A stretch of DNA of 64,000 nt from Solanum dulcamara (GCF_947179165.1 NC_077237.1:87086341-87150340), one strand, 5' to 3'; shown: positions 22,301 to 34,468, counted from the stretch's first letter. Program-made: numbers and translations. The notes: generated by a model from the sequence alone, not told the origin.

Positions 22301-25300
22301 AGCCTATCCAGTACCACGATGCATCTGGGAAGAAGCCTCGACCTCTTACAACAGCAGCTCCAAGTGACTCAGTTCCATTTGGTGGAATCTGGTTTGGATT
22401 ACAGTGAGCTTCAGCATTTATATAGGAAACTAAGTATTCGCACGCTGCAGTAGATAGAGAAGCTTACATGTTTCCACCTTTTTCCGTCAAATTCATTCAC
22501 AAGAATTGCCTTCACAGAATACATCATAGGTGAAGCCCAGTAACCCCATATCCACCATTTCTTCACATTGTCTGCAGCATTAGGCGTAAGTCGGTTTAAG
22601 CAAAGCAAGAGCTACTGCAGACATATAAATGACCAAGTATACCTCGTGAAAGAACGAATCCTCCCAATGCAAATTGTAAAAGCAAAGCAAAAGATCCAAA
22701 TATACTAGCAACTCCTAGGTTCCTGCCAACTGCCCCAATGAATCGAAACAACCCTGAGGCCATCTGGCTTACTATTATGAGTAGCAAGAACTGTTTGAAC
22801 AACCTGAATAAAAAAAATCCCGATTAGTAATCACGGGGAAAAGGAAATAGTTGAAGGTGACCTGACCTTTATTCATGTACCTTGCGGGGTGCGGATCAAA
22901 TCCCATGACATAGTAAGTGAGAAACACCCAGAGAGCAGTTTCAACAAATGTTATAGGGATTTTGAGTATCCATGAGGGAATTGCATAAGCCCATGAAGGG
23001 AAAAAGAGAAGGTCCCTTTGCTTGAAGAAGGCGGGAAGTTTATATATTCTCAACCCAAGCTCAGACATTCCATTAAACATATTCATAATGATCACAAAAA
23101 AGAGAGCACCAGCATATATTCCTCCATCATCCATGGTTTCATGTTTCATCTTAGTTCGGAAAAAGATGGTCATCGAGATGAGTGCCATAATCAAAAGCTG
23201 AAAACAGATCAAACTTAGTATTTGCAAGAAAATATGATGAGACTTGAAAAAGTTTTAATATTTTTAATAGACCAAGTAGTCACCTGACAGAACTTGAAGA
23301 TGTAAACAAATGAGTTCCTCTTCATTAGCAAGTATTATCTTTCCATGCAGACGTTGAAGAGCTGTTTCTTCCCTATTCCGTACTTTTCAGTTGTCAGAGC
23401 AGCAGGATGGCTTTTGCTCTTGTCATATGAGACTGCAAGATCGTCCCTGAGTTTCCTACCAACAGTAAATGCTTGATATGCCTCTGCAAATTCTTTCGAT
23501 GTGATAAACATGTAAGGTTCATCCCTCCTCACCCAATATTGTTGTTGATCCTTCTTCGATGTCACCTGCAAGAAGTTTAAATCTCCACTATTAGGACAAA
23601 AATGCTAAGTGCTTATCAACTATAACATCGGGATTTATTATAAAACATACTTCTTGCAAAAAGTCAGCCACGCCTTTTCTTTCAGGGCATTTGAAACCCA
23701 TGGATTCAAAGAAGCCAATGACTTCTTCTCGAGGGCCTTGATAGACAATTACACTATCTGATAACAGAATAATGTCATCAAACAAATTGTAGGTCTCAGG
23801 CGCTGGCTGCAAGAGAGATATCACAGCAGTTCCCTTCAAGATTTGCACAGTTTGCCTTAGAGAGTTCACGATGGAATAAGTGGTGCAACTATCTAATCCA
23901 GTAGAGATTTCATCCATGAAAAGTGCCTTTGACGGTCCAACAAGCATTTCACCAGTCGTCACACGCTTCTTTTGTCCTCCTGATATACCCCTTACCATTT
24001 CATCTCCCACCATAGTATCGGCACAAATGTCAAGTCCCAAAATCTACACATAGCATTCAAAAATAACTTAAAGTCACTAAATTTCTTCTGCCTTTCCATT
24101 GTTAAGAGTATCGAGAAATTATTGAACATAATTAATGTTACCTTAAGAACATAATCAGTCACAACATTAGCTTCTTGTCCCTCTGTTGCTGCTGCCTACA
24201 TTTTCATCAAATGACTAAGGACATCAACATTAGCTGATTTTTTTGGTATTGATTTTTTCCTTTTGTTATTTTCGATAAGATTTCTAGTTTTTCTTAATTA
24301 GATGTTATCTTATTAGGAATTACTAAACTATAAAAATAGAATCTTGCATAAATGCAACCAGATATGGTCTAGCCCTTCATTAAATCCCACACATAGTTGG
24401 TGCGTAATGCATCATACTGTCCTTTTCTATAAAATTCTTTTCGTTTCAACTTCACTCTTTCTACCATTGCTTCATTTTCAACATAACAACCAACGGAGTT
24501 TTATATCAAAATGGGAAAACAGGAGTTACAGAGCAGTCTTTAAAATCCGGTGCAAGTACAGGTATCAATTTACGAATTCTGCCAATTATAAAACTCAGTA
24601 AGTACGTTGGATGGTAGGTCCAATCACCTTTGCATTAAAGGAGATCATTTCCTTAACATCATAACATGATTCTATTTATAAAGTTCTTGAAAAGCATGTC
24701 CCAACAACTCAATAATATCACTAACAATATTTGTTAATTCAGAATAGTACAGTTGTTAACTATTAAAGAAATATCATGGAAACATGATTCTATATTAGTT
24801 TATAACAAGAATTCAGTCTCATCTAATAGTTAATAATTCAACATAAGCAAATATTATTACCTTCATATAAACATCAATATCAGGATCTGACTTGATATTT
24901 GCTGTTTTCTCTCTTCTTGACAGTTCAGCCAACAGTTCTACAATTTTTTTCAAGAAACATTAATCATATAGATATGGTTTTTCATTGAAACGTTAATCGG
25001 ACCAAAAAAAAAAAAAAGCTAACCTTAACGAGAGCCAACTCCTTGGCATCTGGCAGAGATTTCCAAAGTTTCTCTCACAGTCATTTCTCCGATGTGTAAA
25101 TCGTGCTGGCTAATATAAGCAGCAGTTCTTTGTGGCACAAATTCATTCATTTCATGTCCATTATATGTCACCTTCCCACTAGCCTGATTTCCGGAAAAAA
25201 AATTACATAATCAGGCGACTTAAAAGATAATTACGAGTGATTCTCACGTTAAGCATTAATTGATGACCTGGTAAAAATGGTTGATCTGATATCACGAGTT

Positions 25301-26015
25301 ATACTAAACATGATTTTTGCACCATCAGTTATATTACGCACGATCAGGTCACTTATAGGTAGTTAAACTTAAATGTTTCTAATACAAATATCAATTAGTA
25401 ACATTGATAAATATGGTAACTAGTTTGCTATCTACACATGAATAGTGTAAAAATTCTTTGTACTGTCGATGTATATATAATTAAAATCCGTATTTAGTAC
25501 AAAATGAACTTACTTTAAGTTCAGCATCAAGCTTTCCAGCCAAAGCTAATAAGAGAGTAGTTTTGCCAGAACCAGGAGGTCCTAAAAGCAAAGTCAATCT
25601 GCAAGGTTTAATGATACCGCTCACATCGTCAAGAATAGTGAGTTTCCTCTTTCGATTTGGTACGATATGGAGAGAATTCAACAATGGCTACAAACACGAA
25701 ACAAAAAAAAAAGTGAGTTTCAAGGATTTTTCAATCAAATAGAGTCTCGAGATTTGGAAATCAAGATTTTGGTTCTGATTTTTACCTCGATAAAATTAGT
25801 TACGAATTTGATAAATGTAGGCAAAGCACTGCTTCCTACATATGCATCTGCCTCAATTTTTAGATGCTCATATCTTACTTCAATTGTTGGCAAATCAAGC
25901 CCAACTCTGTAGAAAGTAAAAATATGTCAAACCATTAAAATTTTAAAATAAATAAATCGCGGGAGTCAAATCCAAGATTAAAGTCCGTGAGTTCATAATG
26001 AGAGTGATCTTATTA

Positions 26016-26200
26016 TACTCTCTCTGTCTCATTTTTATGTGATCGGCAACTTCTCTATGACATCTTTCTATGTTTAAAAACAGGTTAACTTTAAATTTCT
26101 CAGCTGTCATGTTTCGAGCACAAATTCCAAATATCTTTCCTTTTTTTATCGAACTCCATATCAATCAAACACCTTCACATGAAATGGAAACAAGGAAGTA
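26016..26200. mobile_element. Stowaway-like MITE in an ABCG intron
   Basis: About 185 bp. The left end TACTCTCTCTGTCTCATTTT and the right end, inverse complement TACTTCCTTGTTTCCATTTC, form terminal inverted repeats bordered by TA. Confidence 0.7.
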
Positions 26201-26204
26201 TAAA

Positions 26205-27475
26205 GGCGGACTTAGTGATTAAGCTACGGATACATCTGATCTTAGTAGCTTCAGTTTAAATTCACTAAAAATACCCACCAAAAGCACAAACAACACATTT
26301 TGACCCAAGTAACTTAGACAGGACGAAGTAAAATTTCAAGCTCATTAAGTTCAAATTTTGAATATACCTCTGAACTCGCTATGGGAATGAAAGGAGTATA
26401 TATATGCAAGGACGGACTTAATGAATAAGCTACGGGTACATCTGTTTTTAGTAGCTTCCTTTTAAATCGTATATATACACTAAAACTACCCATCAAAAAA
26501 ATAGAAATAACATATTTTGACCCCAGTAACTAGATATAGTAAAATTCTCAATATGAACTTATAAAGTTCAAAGTGAACGAATGAGTATATGCAAGAGGGG
26601 GTTTATTGAATAAGCTATGGGTACATCTGATCTTAGAAACTTCCATTTAAATCCTATATATACATTAAAAAAATACCCACCAAAAAGCACAAGCAACACA
26701 TTTTACTGCAGTAACTTAGACATGACGTAATAAAGTTCCCTCCGAACCAAACCAAATTAAATTAAACTCTGTATACACACTAAAAATACCCACCAAAAAG
26801 CACAAATAACACATTTTTACCACAGTAACTTAGACATGACGTGATAAAGTTCCCTCCGAACCAACCTAAACTAAACCTTGTATACACATTAAACATACCC
26901 ACCAAAAAGCACAAGTAACATATTTTTACCACAGTAACTTAGATATGACGTAATAAGGTTCCCCCGAACAAAACTGAACTAAATCCTATTTAGACACTAA
27001 AAAATAACCACCAAAAAGCACAAGTAACACATTTTTACCACAATAACTTAGACATGACGTAATGTAGTTAAAATCTTGAATCTTCCCTCTGAACCAACCT
27101 AAACTAAGCCCTGAATACACACTAAACATATCCACCAAAAAGCACAAGTAACACATTTTTACCACAGTATCTTAGACATGACGTAATAAGGTTCTCCTGA
27201 ACCAACCTAAACTAAACCCTGCATACACACTAAACATACCCGCCAAAAAGCACAAGTAACACATTTTTACCACAGTAACTTAGACATGACGTAATATAGT
27301 TCAAATCTTGAATCTTCCCTCCGAACCAAGCTAAACTAAACCCTGTATATACACTAAAAATATCCACCAAAAAGCACAACATATTTTTACTACAGTAACT
27401 TAGACATGACATAATAAAGTTCAAATCTTGAATCTACCCTCCGAACCAAGCTAAATTAAACTAAACCAACAGAAC
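26205..27475. repeat. Minisatellite, about nine units of ~105-125 bp
   Basis: The unit contains ACCCACCAAAAAGCACAAG, TAACACATTTTTACCACAG and TAACTTAGACATGACGTAAT, and recurs near 26271, 26480, 26677, 26787, 26899, 27009, 27131, 27239 and 27362. The left units are longer and more diverged and also carry AAGCTACGGGTACATCTG. It lies in the first placed intron of the ABCG pseudogene. Confidence 0.9.
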
Positions 27476-28299
27476 TCGCCTTAGATCCGCCTCAAACAAA
27501 TAACTGAAAAAAAATTAATCTTTTCACATTACCTATCAATTCTATCTCTGAGTTTCAACAAAAACTTCTCATTATCTTCACCAGCAACTTTAACAAGTCT
27601 ATCAACCAAATCTTTACTTAATAGTGTAAATAACATCTACATTGTTAATGTATATAATTTAAATCAGTTTCAAAATCACTAAGAGAGCAAAGTTCGGAAG
27701 GAGCATTTTTTACTCTCGGGGAGAGGGGTTGGGGTGGCTAGATGTAGTTTAACAATAAAAAAGAGAGAATTCAAGTTTATTGCAGAAGAACAACATTTAA
27801 TCATGCTTAATATCACTCTCATACAAAATATAATAGATACAATAAGCAAAACACAACATTGTTCCTCTCCACTAAACAACAAACAAGAAATAGCAAGGTC
27901 AGATAAGCTTCTCATCATCATTCGTATGTCTATCCTTAATTACTTTTTATAGTATTTTTCATTGTATCAATAATTATATAATACTTGAGTATTTGTGTTG
28001 AGAATTCGACTTCATGATAGTTCAAGAATATTAAACAAGTTAAGAAAGCACACCAATGCCTTTTCACATAACTTGTTAAAACTTGTAGCACTAACCCTGC
28101 CCTCCATTCAGCATGTACATCAAATCTAATCTACATAATGAAGTACAGAAGCTTGCAGGTCTATTCAGAAAGAAGCCTAAATAATTTTTGATTGTTAAAG
28201 AAGCATAAATAATTAGCAAAGTAGATCAACTTCTTGTTGAAAATAATAAATATGAGAGTTACATTATTTACTCATTCACAAATTTACTCCCTCACGACT

Positions 28300-28690
28300 A
28301 TTGCAGCTTTTGTTTCCTAAATCTCGTGTTCTCGTTTAAACTTTTTGTGCTTTTATCATAATGTTTGTCAGAGTGAAACAAGAATCGACACAAAGAAGTA
28401 AAAGAAAGAAAAAGATTGTCAGAAAGAGAATTAACAGCATGACATGATATACTAGTAATAAAAGCTATTACTAGGTTACAGTTTTGATTCCTAAATCTCG
28501 TGTTCTCACTCAAATTGTTTGTGCTTTCATCACAACGTTTGTCAGAGTGAAACACTTCGACCATTAATTCAAGAAAGAAAAAATTGTCAAAAGGAGAAAA
28601 TTAACAGCATAACATGTTATACTAGTAATAAAAGTTTTATTACTGGCTTGCAACTTTGTTTCTTAAATCTCGTATTCTACAACTTAATAA
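28300..28690. repeat. Tandem repeat, ~180-bp unit, two full copies and a partial third
   Basis: CCTAAATCTCGTGTTCTC occurs near 28315 and 28490 and a diverged TTAAATCTCGTATTCTAC near 28663. Between them run GTTTGTCAGAGTGAAACA and ATACTAGTAATAAAAG blocks in the same order. Confidence 0.85.
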
Positions 28691-28724
28691 TATCTTTTGT
28701 TTCATGGAGGAATGCTTATAAGGC

Positions 28725-28970
28725 CCCACAAAGTACAAGCACATTGAAAATAACAACAATAATTTTATATTCATCATGTAGCTTATCAAATGCATTGAAA
28801 ATAACGATAATTTTATATTTATTATGCAACTCATTACGTACATTGAAAATAGCGATAACTTTATACTCAAAGCACATTGAAAATAACGTCAATTTTACAT
28901 TCATCATGTAACTCATCAAGTACATTGAAAATATGGACAATTTCATATTTATCATATAACTCATTTATAT
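28725..28970. repeat. Tandem repeat, ~60-bp unit
   Basis: CACATTGAAAATAACG followed by ATTTTATATTCATCATG and AACTCATCAAGTA recurs about four to five times (near 28740, 28792, 28839, 28874 and 28921). Confidence 0.85.
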
Positions 28971-29224
28971 CCAAAACTATATCTAAAAGATGAATAGCAA
29001 ATCAGACTCAAATGTAATTTCTCGCAATATTTTACATTTCCTAATCAAAATACACAATTAACTCTCAACTCCAATTTGATTACCAAATATTGTTATATAA
29101 CATAACATACTATGAAAAATTTGCTCCAAAGAACATTTGGTTGGTCACAATCGTGAAATATTTGGTGTAGTTTTGCAACTAGCTCAATCTATCTGGAAAA
29201 CTAGAAAATTTCTTGTCCGATATG

Positions 29225-29305
29225 TGCCCGTCTTCTCCTCATCATCCTCTTCAACTGGGGGGATGTGCATATCTTCTCCTCATCATCCTCTTCAACCAGG
29301 GTATG
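29225..29305. repeat. Short tandem duplication
   Basis: TCTTCTCCTCATCATCCTCT followed by TCAAC occurs twice, about 41 bp apart, each followed by a GTATGTGCA-like block. Confidence 0.7.
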
Positions 29306-29632
29306 TGCACACAGGAGAAGGGATAAAAAACTTCACCCTCATCTTTTCCGATAGTAATAATCCATCCTATAAGGTAGACAGCGCCTTTCTGTTTCTAGAT
29401 AGCGCTTTGCAGCTAGTGCGCTTGACTAGTGAGATAGAAAGAGCCTTTCTAACTTGTTTGGGATGGAAGGTGATGCCTCAAAATGATTTGCCGATTTTGG
29501 CTAATTCTGATCGGCAACAAAGCTACCTACAATTATCTGCAACATAAGCCATTTAATTTGTGTCATATAAGTAAAATTAAACAAAATTCATCACAACATA
29601 AATTGATCTTTGAAACTTATGAGAATGCAAAC

Positions 29633-29797
29633 CTGGATTGGTGATGCAGCCGTAACAACACCAAGAACTTGTTCAACAGCTCCAGATAATCGAGCTATGG
29701 TTTTGAAACAGACCTGAATCGTAAGAGCAACTTCGACAGTATCGAATAGGGATGATTTCTTGGGGAAGGGATTTTCATTTTCCTCCATGGCCTCCAT
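29633..29797 (-). CDS. Orphan first exon, protein not recognised
   Basis: The ATG at 29797 opens a 55-codon exon (MEAMEENENPFPKKSSLF, then TVEVALTIQVCFKTIARL, ending TAASPIQ) that closes at a good donor (CAG/GTTTGC). A second ATG is three codons on. I do not recognise the family, and no continuation exon could be matched downstream. It stands where an upstream neighbour of the ABCG gene would begin, but it does not resemble a PDR N-terminus. It may be the first exon of a small gene whose remainder is lost, or a gene whose later exons I failed to see. Confidence 0.4.
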
Positions 29798-29829
29798 GGT
29801 AGTGTGCAAACGGCACACACCAAATGAAT

Positions 29830-31004
29830 GGGACTACTGCTAGGTTTATTAGGGTTTTATAATAGAAATAATTACATGGGGTGGTCACTTTTCAAGAGTT
29901 ATAATTAGTCAAAATGATCCCTTATCTATATGAATATATTTATTTTTATCTTTTAAATATAATTTTAAGCATATTTAGTCCCTAGTGATGCACTTTTAAT
30001 CAAACTAATAGTAGTTTGACCAAAAATGTATAGTTAAAAAGTATCTAGTCCTTAATGTAAAAGTAATATTTGGATGACAATATCATGAATAAAATAATTA
30101 TAAAATATGAATCTTTAAGCCTAATGTCCGTTAAAAAAAAAATTCTCAACCTAACCCGGACAATTTTCTAAGAAGATTGGATATTCAACTTTATTGGTAT
30201 AGCAAGAACATGAGACCAGAGAGGAGACACTCGACCTAAATCGGCCTGCTATAATTATTTCGTAATAGTTATTTGCGCCATGCATATATAATGATAGTAC
30301 AAGGATATAAATTTAGAGCTTATACAACGAAATTATCAATAATTGTTAGAGGAAGTTTGATTAGATATGTTTGTCGCTCTCTTAGATATGTTTCCTCAAC
30401 AATAGCGATATTCCTTTATTACTTCTTTCCCTGGCTAATCGGGGGGAAATTCTTATTTTTACCCTATTTGGCGCCATCCATCTCCAAATAGTAAATGCAC
30501 TCCCATTTCTTTAACTATATAAGGTAAATTTTTAAAGTTAATAGCCCTCAATAGGGAATTAATCTATAATTTGATCCATCATTGGCATTATTGGAAATAA
30601 ACCATCCAACTCTTATTCAAAGCCCTTCCTTCTACAGCTAGTAAAGTAGGTGTTGAACACGGACTGAGACTCTCCCATATATCAACATATTATGCATTTT
30701 TGTTCTAAAAAATAAATAAAGTTATGCATATCTTAGCTCCTTTCTATCAGGTTATATTTAACACCCTTTGCATATATAGTTTTTCTTATTGATAAGAAAA
30801 TTAGGATGTAATAAAACAGCATATGTTATTACAATAAGCAAACAACTCCTACATCAAGAGTCTCAACAACATCTACCTCCACGAGGTAGGGGTAAAATTT
30901 GTGCAACACTAACCACCCCAAACCTCATCTATGAGATTACACTCGGTATATGCTATTGTAGTATTACAAAAAATACAGTCATTTCTCTCCTCACATCTCT
31001 TAGT
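29830..31004. other. Intergenic region with a SINE remnant
   Basis: Apart from the SINE at 30852-30963, no gene or RNA was recognised. Confidence 0.4.
30852..30963 (+). mobile_element. TS-type SINE remnant
   Basis: ATCTACCTCC, CGAGGTAGGGGTAAAAT, CACCCCAAACCTCAT, TATGAGATTACACTCGGTAT and a TATTGTAGTA tail follow the order of TS SINEs, diverged. It ends about 40 bp before the stop codon of the convergent gene. Confidence 0.65.
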
Positions 31005-33756
31005 TCAGTGCCATTCCAATCCCCCTAGAGTTGTAGAACCCATTCCTTCCCATACTTCATTACACCCCACTTCTTCATTATCAACTCCTTCCATGTTGCA
31101 ATCCCACCAGCCACCTCCATTTGCATCTGAAAGCAGAAAAAGACAATATTTTTTTATTTTTATGAGAACTTGCATTTGTAAGTACAGTAAAATATGTTTT
31201 AGTAGAAGAATGATTTCGTGAAAGATACGATTTTAAGTGGACTTACAATGATTGAAGAGAGTACTAGGTTTCTCAATGTTATCGAGCATTCTCACTTTTC
31301 TTCTGGGCTTTTCTGCTGAACCTTCTCCAAGAACTGCCAAAACCTTTCGAGCTGATTGGTTTCCGCTGCTACCTAGAAAACCATTAAATACAAAATGTCA
31401 AGGCTAAACAACAGGAGTTTGTCGATCGCTTCCTGAGAATGAAAGAATGGGCTTATTTGATAATGTTTTTCTAGCAAAACTCCAGGGCAAATGTATTTGG
31501 TTTAACCAGAAAATAGTTTCTCCAAACATAGGAACTAAAATAAATGGTAATAATTTCTTAAGAAAGCCAATATATCAAGCACTAGTAACCACATAAAATA
31601 AATGCAGCAGCAGAGAGTAATACACATTGAAGAATGAGAAACTGCGTGATAACTAAATAATACTACTAAAACGGAGAAGAGGAGAGGAGGAGGCTAGCCC
31701 CCTTCCTCTCCCAAACAAAATGCGACAACACTCACCTACCTACTAATCCCTCGACTTCCATGCCTTCCTATCTAAGGTCAACAGGGTATTGAAAATATTA
31801 GTAAATACTATATATGAGTAACATCAGCTTTATAAATAGAGAAGCGATACCTACTAACAAAAGATGGCATTACAATTTAGAATCTGCAGCTTAGTAGCTT
31901 GGAAAGCAAGGTCAAGTGACACAAGACGCCATACTGATTATATTCTTGTTTTACTGCGCATGTATGTTAGTTACAGAAACAAGCTTAGATACTCAGAAAT
32001 GAATATAACCAAAAAAATTACCAAAGGAAATCTCATGAAAGCTTATACATCAACACAACAAACATGTAAACAGCTGAACTCATTCATTTTTGAATGAATG
32101 ACTAACCTTCAATTAAACCTCTTTTTCTTGATGTTCTCACATCATTTGTGACGGAAACGGAAACATCACCAAGATCATTAGGAGCAGAAACATATTGGTC
32201 TCCTTTCATGGTGTTCTTGTATTGTTCAAAAATAGCATCAAGAGCACAAGGAATTCCTGTTTCTCCATCTTTCGAACGGTTGAATCGTCCATTAACACAC
32301 TTACTTGTGTCTTTACTACATGCTGGCACCGAGAATTTCTTATTTCCCTGCAAACGTTTAGGTCCCATTTACACTTAAATCTAACAAGGTTATTGTACAA
32401 GTAGAGAAATTGCACACCCTGATATGGAATAGCTTATAATAATTTCCACAGGCTGCTCAGGGAAACAATTCCATGTTCCAAATACATGCAAAAATAGAAC
32501 CCTTTATATTGTAGTTTTATAGAAAGCAGGTGATATAAATGACAGAACTTAAAACTAAACTAAGGTTAAGATCCTTTCTGCTACTTGACATAAGTTGAAG
32601 CCGGTAGCCCTCAACACCTATTCCAATTATATACTCAAGTCTTGAGGTGTTCCGAAAGAGAAATTTATCTCAGACCAAGTAACCATATTTAGTTCATCAT
32701 TGGAAGCATTAAGTGCACTTCCGTGAACGAAGTCCATAATCAACTAAGTTCATCGAATGAGGAATGTATACATTCTTAGGGGAAAAAAAAGAATCTTTAA
32801 ATTTCTCTACACATATATACATAACTAAGCCTGAAACTGTGGATGCAGGTTCATCCATGGCTTATATATTGTATTGGCCTATAATTTCTACATTCAGCTA
32901 CAATGTGAAATCTTTAAGTACAACAACAACAAATTCAGTGTAATCCCACAAGTAGAGTTTGGTGAAAGTAGAGTGTACATAGATCTTACCCCCACCTCCA
33001 GGCTATTTTCAAAGGACCCTTCAGTCAAGTGCAACAAATCAAAGTAATTATGAAAAGAAAAACCAATCCACGAAGAAAACATAGCAACAAACTAGGAAAG
33101 CAGTGGAGAGCATTCAGAAAAGGAATAGTAACAACAACAAATAGATAGTGCAATAACTGAAACACAATAATAACAAATGATGGTAGATATCAAAAGCAAG
33201 AAACTACAAGAATAAGGCTAACGTGAAATCTTAATTTAGGTTTCTTACTGGAACAACTCCGGGCAAAACAGGACTTTTGTGCAATTTTTTGCTGAGGAAG
33301 TCAGATAGAGATATGCTTGAACCCTTTTGATTGGAACCTCTGCTGTCCAATTTCTTCTCACAACCAGTAGACCTTAACAAAGCACAAAATAAACAACAGA
33401 TCCAAAATTAAACCCAGAAAGCTAAAAACAGAAAGATTATTTAACAAGAACTGAAGTTCATTCATGGACGCTAAATTTAACACCAAAAGCGAAACCCCAG
33501 ATCACTAACAACACCTAACCAGTCGAAGAACAAGAAATTTAACCAAAAATGTGAATTTTAAGCAACAAAAGAGAAACCCCAGATCACAAACAAGAATTTA
33601 ACTAGAAATGTGAATTAAGCTGCAAAAGTGAAATCTCCAAATCCCCCAAAAGTGTCAAAAAATGAAGTTCCATTCTTACTGATTTGGAGAACGAAAGAGG
33701 AAAGTTGAAGCAATTGACCGCTGTCCCAATGGTAGTATTTCAGGTTGCTTTTTCAT
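31005..33756 (-). CDS. Uncharacterised plant protein, five exons, 229 residues
   Basis: Exons 33756-33680, 33372-33249, 32347-32107, 31372-31247 and 31126-31005 have GT-AG borders and sum to 690 nt with no internal stop. That every phase fits supports a real gene. The protein starts MKKQPEILPLGQRSIAST and holds a conserved-looking SISLSDFLSKKLHKSPVLPG in exon 2, a Ser/Lys-rich middle with a basic SRKRG stretch, an EKPRRKVRMLDN segment, and an acidic, Trp-containing C-terminus (GGGWWDCNM, EVWEGMGS). No signal peptide or membrane segment is seen; the basic clusters suggest a nuclear protein. I do not recognise the family. A tRNA-Met gene lies about 114 bp upstream of the start codon on the same strand. 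Confidence 0.8.
32921..33022 (-). mobile_element. TS-type SINE remnant in intron 2 of the uncharacterised gene
   Basis: On the minus strand the order is CTCTACTTTC.., TTGTGGGATTACACTGAAT and a (TTG)n tail. Same family as the plus-strand remnants at 3738 and 30852. Confidence 0.65.
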
Positions 33757-33869
33757 CTTCTTCACCAATTGTTTTCTTGAAAATGCGATTTAGGGCCAAT
33801 TTGTATTGCAATTTTGGCGCAAAATATTTGAAAATTTCACGAAAAAACCCCAAAAAGAAAAAAACTGCT

Positions 33870-33953
33870 GGGGTGAGAGAGGCTCGAACTCTCGACCTCA
33901 GGATTACTCAGAAGCTATGAGACCTACGCGCTAGCCAACTGCGCCACCACCCT
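33870..33953 (-). tRNA. Elongator tRNA-Met (CAT) with an 11-nt intron
   Basis: The minus strand gives an acceptor stem AGGGTGG with TCACCCC, a D arm with GCGCAGTTGG..GCGC, anticodon loop CTCATAA with anticodon CAT (33917-33919), a T arm GAGAG-TTCGAGC-CTCTC and a B box GTTCGAGCC. An 11-nt insert, GCTTCTGAGTA, interrupts the anticodon loop one base after the anticodon, as in plant elongator tRNA-Met genes. Position 1 reads A, giving an A-C mismatch with position 72, where the usual plant gene has G. It may be a functional variant or a slightly decayed copy. Confidence 0.9.
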
Positions 33954-33959
33954 ATTGCT

Positions 33960-34460
33960 GATATTTTATCTACAAATGTTTATCTTTGACTATAACTTAG
34001 CGATAAAGTATCATCCCAACATGGTGAAAGTCATTAGTTCGAGTCTATTGTTTTAATTATAAATACTTCTCTTTATAACAAACTAATAAAGAAATAGTAA
34101 TATCAAACAAAGAGAGTACTAATGTATTCGAAATTCAATAAATTATTAGTCCATTCACAAAAGGACTAACTATGAAAATTAAAAATACACGAGGGACAAC
34201 ATAGAAACCTGAAAAAGAATACGAAGCTTGTGGCTGGATAGATACAATCTTCTATATGTAATTAAATATTTTTGGTTCAAGTTGTGAATATGAACTCTTT
34301 TTATATATAATTGAATAGTTCTTTCCGCTTAAATGAGCCTTACACGACGTAAACTCAAATTAATCGTAGCTAGCTCCAATACAAATAGCGAACATTGAAT
34401 AGCAAAACTAAAAAAAAAAAAAAAATTAAGCTCATAATGTGCTTTTCACTTTTCCCATAC
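33960..34460. other. Intergenic / CLE upstream region
   Basis: AT-rich DNA between the tRNA and the CLE-type gene. No other feature recognised. Confidence 0.4.
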
Positions 34461-34468
34461 TATATATG
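34461..34468 (+). promoter_or_regulatory. Possible TATA box of the CLE-type gene
   Basis: TATATATG lies about 170 bp upstream of the ATG at 34636, preceded by a pyrimidine-rich stretch. Plausible but not decisive. Confidence 0.4.

Larger units (their letters stand above)
19346..27636 (-). pseudogene. ABCG (PDR-type) full-size transporter pseudogene
   Basis: About 20 exons can be placed by homology with GT-AG borders, from 27636-27533 (KVAGEDNEKFLLKLRDRID) to 19603-19346 (KAFNFQTR). The order is NBD1 (Walker [11 protein letters not shown] near 25.57 kb, signature [10 protein letters not shown] and Walker B ALFMDE in 24043-23651), TMD1 (exons 23565-22232), NBD2 (Walker A GVSGAGKT in 21877-21545, [10 protein letters not shown] and [12 protein letters not shown] in 21454-21165) and TMD2 (20909-19346). 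PDR transporters export terpenoids, hormones and other hydrophobic compounds at the plasma membrane. Lesions: TAA at 25025-25027 (a Tyr position), TAA at 23335-23337, a one-base frameshift within the exon 19962-19706 (257 nt) and TGA at 19709-19711. No usual first exon (MEG.. to the first LPTY-like motif) is found upstream. Splice sites are well kept, so the decay looks recent. Confidence 0.9.

Noticed and set aside
27533..27636. An in-frame ATG at 27636 as a possible new start for the ABCG gene
   Set aside because: It lies next to an acceptor-like GTAG, and the family has a long N-terminal exon before this point. With the later stops the frame would not make a transporter anyway.
29137..29547. 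A 136-codon open frame on the plus strand
   Set aside because: It contains a tandem duplication, matches no family I know and has no supporting signals. Likely chance.
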